Source of the DNA: CAZNDN01 sp964571815
GTDB lineage: Bacteria; Fibrobacterota; Chitinivibrionia; Chitinivibrionales; WJKA01
Length of the DNA: 9,814 bases
Direction of reading: 5' to 3'
NCBI GenBank assembly: GCA_964571815.1
Contig: CAZNDN010000145.1
Span: 1 to 9,814, forward strand
Part shown: positions 6,616 to 9,814 of the stretch, piece after piece
How the letters are laid out: the number at the start of each line of letters is the position of its first letter
Numbering within the stretch: the stretch's first letter is position 1
The notes under the pieces: model-generated
Seen by the model: only the letters and a program-made list of their open reading frames with translations
Database searches by the model: none
Told to the model about the DNA's origin: nothing
Translations under genes and position numbers: made by a program

Positions 6616-7353
6616 TCACATCTTCGCCACTGCTTCGGCACGCTCCCAGTTCACGAGGTTGTTGAGAAAGGCGTCAACGTACTTCTCCCGGTCGTCCCGG
6701 TAGTCGATATAGTACGCATGTTCCCACACGTCAAGCGCCAGAAGCGGACGGCTCCCGTCGGCAATGGGAGACGAGTGGTAGTCGGTCCTGCCCACCTCAA
6801 CACCTTCCCCCTTCCGGGTCAGCCATACCCACCCGGCGCCGAGCTCCATTGCCTTGCTCTTGAATGCGGAGACAAACGGCTTCATCCCGCCCAGCGATTC
6901 GTCAATCATCTTTCCTACGGTGCCTCCCGGTTTCCCGCCTCCGCCGGGCTTCATGCTCTGCCAGTAAATATTATGATTGTAGGTCAGGACCGCCATGTAG
7001 AAGGTGGCCTCCCGCACCCCCTCGATACTGCCCTTTGTCTTCCCGATGATCTTCTCCAGAGGCCATTTCGCCATAGGCTTCTTTCCCAACTGCTGCACAA
7101 GAAGGTCGTAGTATCCTTTGTGATGCTTCTCGAAATGCAGCTTCAGCGTTTCCGCCGAGATATGCGGACTCAACGCATCCCCGGCATACGGCGGCCTGAC
7201 CAGCTCCGGCCCCGAGCCTGCCGCCTCAGCCTTCTTCTTCTCACCCGCCCATGCGCCGCGAGCCAGTCCCATCGAGGTCACGGCTGCTCCGGCGCCCGCG
7301 GCAGCCATGAAATGCCGCCGATTCATGGTGCTCAACCCATCCTGTCGTTCCAT
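6616..7353 (-). CDS. sod: Tat-exported Fe/Mn superoxide dismutase
   Basis: A 245-residue iron/manganese superoxide dismutase that converts superoxide to peroxide and oxygen. The metal ligands are H73 (LKLHFEKHH), H127 (TYNHNIYW), and D208 and H212 (DVWEHAYY); the gateway tyrosine is Y81. The N-terminus carries a twin-arginine signal: NRRHFM (11-16), an Ala/Gly-rich hydrophobic stretch and a likely AWA/G cleavage site at 36/37, so the enzyme should act outside the cytoplasm, unlike most bacterial Fe/Mn SODs. The second-sphere residue that is Gln in E. coli FeSOD (Q69) is L123 here, and the MnSOD Gln (Q146) aligns with H193, so metal preference cannot be read from the classical rules. The start is ATG 7353, eight bases after AAAGGAG; GTG 7362 and ATG 7326 are alternatives. 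It is a single gene with its own terminator, convergent with the kinase. Confidence 0.93.
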   Translation of the reverse strand: MERQDGLSTMNRRHFMAAAGAGAAVTSMGLARGAWAGEKKKAEAAGSGPELVRPPYAGDALSPHISAETLKLHFEKHHKGYYDLLVQQLGKKPMAKWPLEKIIGKTKGSIEGVREATFYMAVLTYNHNIYWQSMKPGGGGKPGGTVGKMIDESLGGMKPFVSAFKSKAMELGAGWVWLTRKGEGVEVGRTDYHSSPIADGSRPLLALDVWEHAYYIDYRDDREKYVDAFLNNLVNWERAEAVAKM

Positions 7354-7422
7354 AGCCTCCACTCCTTTCGCTAAGAAGGCCTCTCTTCCGGAGGTCTTGT
7401 GAGGACTTGCAGCAATGAAGAA

Positions 7423-7451
7423 AATCTACACTTCGCCCGATTCGCAAGCAA
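7423..7451 (-). promoter_or_regulatory. Candidate promoter of the superoxide dismutase gene
   Basis: On the minus strand TTGCTT (7451-7446) and TAGATT (7428-7423) are 17 bases apart, about 70 bases before the ATG at 7353. The match to consensus is only partial (three and four of six), so this is tentative. Confidence 0.35.
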
Positions 7452-7472
7452 ACCTCTCACGGCAGAGAGCGG

Positions 7473-7569
7473 AACCCGACCGCCCCATTCGGGTTGAGTA
7501 GTAAGGAAGACACTGAGGAGTAAATCAGGAATCGGGGCGGCAATCCTCGTGCCGCAGGCGAGGCCTGAT
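7473..7569. other. Cluster of inverted repeats between sod and the DUF433 gene
   Basis: AACCCGA (7473-7479) pairs with TCGGGTT (7489-7495). Further on, ATCAGG (7524-7529) pairs with CCTGAT (7564-7569) around an inner GCGGCA (7537-7542) / TGCCGC (7550-7555), competing with CAGGC (7555-7559) / GCCTG (7563-7567). The word AATCAGG and the run GGCGGCAA recur at 7589-7601. No T-run follows, so these are not intrinsic terminators. They may be regulatory sites for the divergent genes or remnants of a repeat element. Confidence 0.45.
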
Positions 7570-7651
7570 GTCGTTCCGACAGCTCCCGAATCAGGCGGCA
7601 ACTACTATTCTTGTAATGTTGGATTTTCTGGAACCGCCGGGAGGGGCCGAG

Positions 7652-7906
7652 ATGGGTACAAGAACGTACGACAGACATATAGTATCAAATCCCCGAATAT
7701 GCCGCGGCAAGCCTGCGTTCAGGGGCTTTAGAATACTCGTTTCGGATATGCTCGAGCAAATAGCCCGGGGTCCGGCCCGGGAGTCCATCATCGAACAATG
7801 GCGGGGAAGAATCATTAGGGACGCAATCGCCGAAGCCCTGCACCTTTCAACGCAAGCTTTCCCGGAGCATGCGGAAGAATATGCCCGGGAGTCTTCCGCC
7901 GGGTGA
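7652..7906 (+). CDS. DUF433 family antitoxin
   Basis: An 84-residue protein of the DUF433 family, small helix-turn-helix proteins that act as antitoxins next to DUF5615 PIN-like toxins. The signature is clear: the NPRICRGKPAFRGFRI core (13-28) matches the family pattern P-x-x-x-x-G-[KR]-P-x-[FI]-R-G-x-R-I, followed by VSDMLEQIARG (30-40) and EQWRGRIIRDAIAEAL (48-63). The start is ATG 7652, seven bases after GGGAGG (7639-7644); an in-frame extension to 7568 has no start signal. The stop overlaps the toxin start as GTGA (7903-7906), the normal coupling in these modules. The antitoxin looks complete although its toxin is broken, so it may now act only as a DNA-binding protein or protect against a related toxin. 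No convincing promoter was seen upstream. Confidence 0.85.
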   Translation: MGTRTYDRHIVSNPRICRGKPAFRGFRILVSDMLEQIARGPARESIIEQWRGRIIRDAIAEALHLSTQAFPEHAEEYARESSAG

Positions 7907-8297
7907 ACGTACTCGACGAGAATATGGTCGAGAGTCAATGCCTGCTCGTGCGGAAACGGCGCATTCGATTTCGCCGGGTCGGGAGAGACATCGGCCGGCA
8001 GGGAATGCTGGACGAGCAGATCGTTCCCCTTTTGCAGAGCCTTCGGAGGCCAACCTTCTTTTCCCTGACACGGACTTTTTCGATGCTGGACCCTGCCGGA
8101 AGAACTACTGTATTGTAAACCTCGCGGTGGGCAAGGATGACGACGGTGTTTTCATACATCGCCTGCTTCACCATCCGTAATCGACCACAGTTTCAAAACG
8201 CATGGGGTCCTTAATACGCGTCTCCCCGGTTGGAATCTCCCCGATCAGCATATCGCACCGGAAAAGGCGCCTCATCCCCTGGACCCTAATAACATAG
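7903..8297 (+). pseudogene. Decayed DUF5615-like (PIN-like) toxin, frameshifted and interrupted
   Basis: The frame from GTG 7903 gives VNVLDENMVESQ, the N-terminus of PIN-like toxins paired with DUF433, with the conserved LDEN acidic motif, then GMLDEQIVPLL and RRPTFF. Near 8064-8066 the homology moves to another frame: PDTDFFD, then YCIVNLAVG and VFIHRLLHHP, which ends at TAA 8178-8180. Restoring one base (TCCCTGAC to TCCC-N-TGAC) would yield TFFS-x-DTDFFD, the expected catalytic Asp region. Beyond the TAA the same frame continues with KRMGSLIRVS, a stretch I recall from family members at the same spacing after the HP, so GAA to TAA fits the second lesion. The end at TAG 8295-8297 is approximate, and the last 20 codons show no clear similarity. 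It is either a real pseudogene or hit by two assembly errors. Confidence 0.75.
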
Positions 8298-8313
8298 CCC
8301 GTTATTTGTCCAG

Positions 8314-8412
8314 CCTGAACCGCTCAGGTACCTGGCCTGTCGATTGTATCGAACCGCTCTGCCGAACCCTTCGGCAGGCTCAGGAACCGTGCGATCCCCC
8401 TTTCGGGATTGC
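8314..8412 (+). repeat. Four consecutive hairpins upstream of rnfD
   Basis: Within 99 bases are CCTGA (8314-8318) / TCAGG (8324-8328); TCGAT (8340-8344) / ATCGA (8348-8352); a perfect 8-bp CTGCCGAA (8359-8366) / TTCGGCAG (8370-8377) with a 3-base loop; and GCGATCCC (8391-8398) / GGGATTGC (8405-8412) with one G-U pair. The word GAACCGCT occurs at both 8316 and 8351. The third hairpin with its following GCTCAGGAACC resembles short palindromic repeats scattered between genes in many bacteria. No T-run follows. It could be a REP-like repeat cluster or a structured leader RNA for the rnf operon. Confidence 0.5.
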
Positions 8413-8508
8413 GGACACTGCTTCCTGTCGCCGGGTTATGCAGTCGCCGGACTCAATCATCTATTTTCGTCAGACACCCTTTGATTCGGAACTCCAAGGA
8501 TGAGGGCT

Positions 8509-8535
8509 ATGAACCGAGAACGTTGCCTCCCATGA
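8509..8535 (+). CDS. Possible 8-codon leader ORF coupled to rnfD
   Basis: ATG 8509 opens an ORF encoding MNRERCLP that ends in TGA 8533-8535, so its stop overlaps the rnfD start as ATGA (8532-8535). AAGGA (8496-8500) lies eight bases before its ATG, whereas rnfD itself has no recognisable ribosome binding site before ATG 8532. It could deliver ribosomes to rnfD by termination-reinitiation. There is no sign that the peptide itself matters. Such short ORFs also arise by chance. Confidence 0.35.
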   Translation: MNRERCLP

Positions 8536-9575
8536 ACGCGCCCCGGTTTCTGAAGCAGAAAAACATGCTGCGCGTGCTCTACGGACTCGCTCCCGTGGCA
8601 TGCGGAGGAGTGTATTTCTTCGGATGGCGCGTTGCCGCCCTGCTTGCTCTGTCGCTTCTCCTGGGTTTCCTCACGGAGTGGTTCATGGTATCCCGACGAA
8701 ACGGCAAGGTATCCTACGCCTGTTTCGTCACCGCATCGCTCTACGCACTCTCGCTTCCACCGACCACTCCTTTCTGGATAGCCGCCGTGGGAATTGTCGT
8801 CGCGATACTCTTCGGCAAAGAAGTATTCGGCGGGTTCGGCAAGAATGTATTCAATCCCGCGATCGTCGGCCGTGCCTTCGTCTACGTCTGTTTCCCCGTT
8901 GAGCTTACGTCCCGCTTCGTACCCGTGTTCAGGGGTTTTCCGGGAGGACTGATCCACTGGAGCTACCGCACGTCCGTGGAAGGAAGCGCCGACGCCGTGA
9001 CGGCGGCAACCCCCATGTGGGCATTCAGGGACTATGGGTTCGTGACGCCGATCAAAGACCTCTTCCTCGGGACCATCGGAACGACCTTCGACTTCCGCGG
9101 TACCCAAACAGTGCTCGCGGCCGGGTCGGCCGGGGAACTCTCGGTTGTACTCGTGCTCCTGGGCGGCATCTACCTGCTGTGGACCAGAACGGCCAGGTGG
9201 GAACTCACTCTTTCAACTCTGGCGGGGGCACTGACCGCCGCGGTATTTTTTCGCTACGGCCTGGGAGCCGGGAAGGTACCGCCGCCGCTGTTTTCCCTCT
9301 TCTCCGGCGGGCTGGTCTATGCCGCGGTCTACATGGTTACCGATCCGGTGAGCGCGCCGAAACTGAAACTCTCGCAGTGGATCTACGGAGCGTTGATCGG
9401 CATCATGATCGTCTTCTTCAGGTTCAAGAGCATTTTTGCCGGCGGTGTGGGGTTTTCCATACTCATGGGCAACATGATCGCCCCGTCGCTGGACCTCTGG
9501 ATCAAGCGCATCCGCGAGAGAAAGCAAGCGCCCCAAACCTCCACCGACGCTTCTCCGGCAAAGGCGGGCGCATGA
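8532..9575 (+). CDS. rnfD: RnfD/NqrB-family membrane subunit of a redox-driven ion pump
   Basis: A 347-residue multi-pass membrane protein of the NqrB/RnfD family. Its length and lack of a long N-terminal extension favour RnfD over NqrB (about 410 residues). These complexes move electrons between ferredoxin or NADH and NAD+ or quinone while pumping Na+ or H+. Visible marks are about nine hydrophobic helices, GGFGKNVFNPAIVGRAF (100-116), the covalent-FMN motif DAVTAATP with acceptor T160, and MVTDPVSAP (268-276). The FMN motif has TAAT where SGAT is usual, a variant I recall from RnfD-like proteins of several anaerobic phyla. The start ATG 8532 has no clear ribosome binding site and may depend on the short ORF before it. 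The stop overlaps the next gene as ATGA. No other Rnf/Nqr subunit lies upstream, so the operon begins here. Rnf versus Nqr is not settled without the downstream genes. Confidence 0.88.
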   Translation: MNAPRFLKQKNMLRVLYGLAPVACGGVYFFGWRVAALLALSLLLGFLTEWFMVSRRNGKVSYACFVTASLYALSLPPTTPFWIAAVGIVVAILFGKEVFGGFGKNVFNPAIVGRAFVYVCFPVELTSRFVPVFRGFPGGLIHWSYRTSVEGSADAVTAATPMWAFRDYGFVTPIKDLFLGTIGTTFDFRGTQTVLAAGSAGELSVVLVLLGGIYLLWTRTARWELTLSTLAGALTAAVFFRYGLGAGKVPPPLFSLFSGGLVYAAVYMVTDPVSAPKLKLSQWIYGALIGIMIVFFRFKSIFAGGVGFSILMGNMIAPSLDLWIKRIRERKQAPQTSTDASPAKAGA

Positions 9576-9814
9576 ACAAGACCGCCCCGTCGTACATCCT
9601 CACCTTCATGCTCGCCGTCTGCATCGTGTTCGGCACCGGAATCTCGATTGTGCACTACGCCACCGCTCCGCTGCTGCGAAAGAACCTGGCGCTGCATCGC
9701 AACCGGACGCTCGCGAAGGCGTTCATGCTCGATGTTCCCGGGCGGACGGCCGAAAACTACGAACAGGCGGTGACCGACAGCCTCCGACACCGGGAAATAA
9801 CCGCCGGGGAGCGC
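9572..9814 (+). CDS. rnfG: RnfG/NqrC-like FMN-binding subunit, N-terminal part
   Basis: Only the first 81 residues are in the window. They contain one membrane helix (about 8-29, SYILTFMLAVCIVFGTGISIV) followed by a charged stretch, LLRKNLALHRNRTLAKAFML, typical of the start of RnfG/NqrC proteins: an N-terminal anchor followed by a periplasmic domain with a covalent FMN on Thr. The diagnostic SGAT flavinylation motif would lie beyond the edge. ATG 9572 overlaps the rnfD stop (ATGA), so translation is probably coupled. The D-then-G (or B-then-C) order matches both Rnf and Nqr operons. The family call rests largely on position and this short N-terminus. Confidence 0.75.
   Translation, partial: MNKTAPSYILTFMLAVCIVFGTGISIVHYATAPLLRKNLALHRNRTLAKAFMLDVPGRTAENYEQAVTDSLRHREITAGER

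Noticed and set aside
1..9814. tRNA, rRNA, CRISPR array, insertion sequence or phage genes
   Set aside because: I saw no cloverleaf-like sequence, no regularly spaced repeats, no transposase or integrase motifs and no terminal inverted repeats anywhere in the window.

Overview
This is a GC-rich (roughly 57% by eye) bacterial scaffold fragment. A run of exactly 100 N at 4212-4311 marks it as draft or metagenome assembly. Nothing fixes the phylum. A Tat signal on a superoxide dismutase and an RnfD/RnfG-type membrane complex suggest an anaerobe or microaerophile, probably with a Gram-negative style envelope. That is inference.

Layout, left to right. (1) 1-371, minus strand: the start of a P-loop ATPase that runs off the left edge, in visibly AT-richer DNA. 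(2) 372-689: no supported gene. (3) 690-1393, plus strand: a complete type II toxin-antitoxin module (ribbon-helix-helix antitoxin and PIN/VapC toxin) with a clear promoter and a palindromic operator over its -10 element. (4) 1450-3550, minus strand: a likely transcription unit ordered ferritin, rubrerythrin-like diiron protein, then a two-helix membrane protein of unknown function broken by one in-frame TGA. (5) 3551-3786: divergent intergenic region. (6) 3787-6525, plus strand: a large soluble hybrid histidine kinase (Cys-rich PAS, GAF, PAS, PAS, HisKA, HATPase, receiver) interrupted by the N gap. (7) 6525-6580: an intrinsic terminator serving the convergent gene. (8) 6616-7353, minus strand: a Tat-exported Fe/Mn superoxide dismutase. 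(9) 7363-7651: structured intergenic DNA. (10) 7652-8297, plus strand: a second toxin-antitoxin module, with an intact DUF433 antitoxin and a DUF5615-like toxin inactivated by a frameshift and a stop. (11) 8298-8531: a leader with four consecutive hairpins and a possible 8-codon leader ORF. (12) 8532-9814, plus strand: rnfD/nqrB-like and the start of rnfG/nqrC-like genes, overlapping by ATGA and continuing off the right edge.

Functional reading. The centre (2397-7353) is an iron and oxygen-stress neighbourhood: ferritin stores iron, the rubrerythrin-like protein probably removes peroxide or handles iron, the exported SOD removes superoxide outside the cytoplasm, and a kinase with a Cys-rich PAS lies between them. 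That the kinase regulates its neighbours is only a guess from position. The two toxin-antitoxin modules are accessory DNA in different states of preservation. Three point lesions (a TGA in the membrane gene, a 1-nt frameshift and a TAA in the second toxin) are genuine decay or assembly error; the sequence alone cannot decide which. I found no convincing new defence or mobile system. The best leads are the TGA-interrupted conserved gene, the hairpin leader of rnfD, the Cys-rich PAS kinase and the unusual exported SOD.
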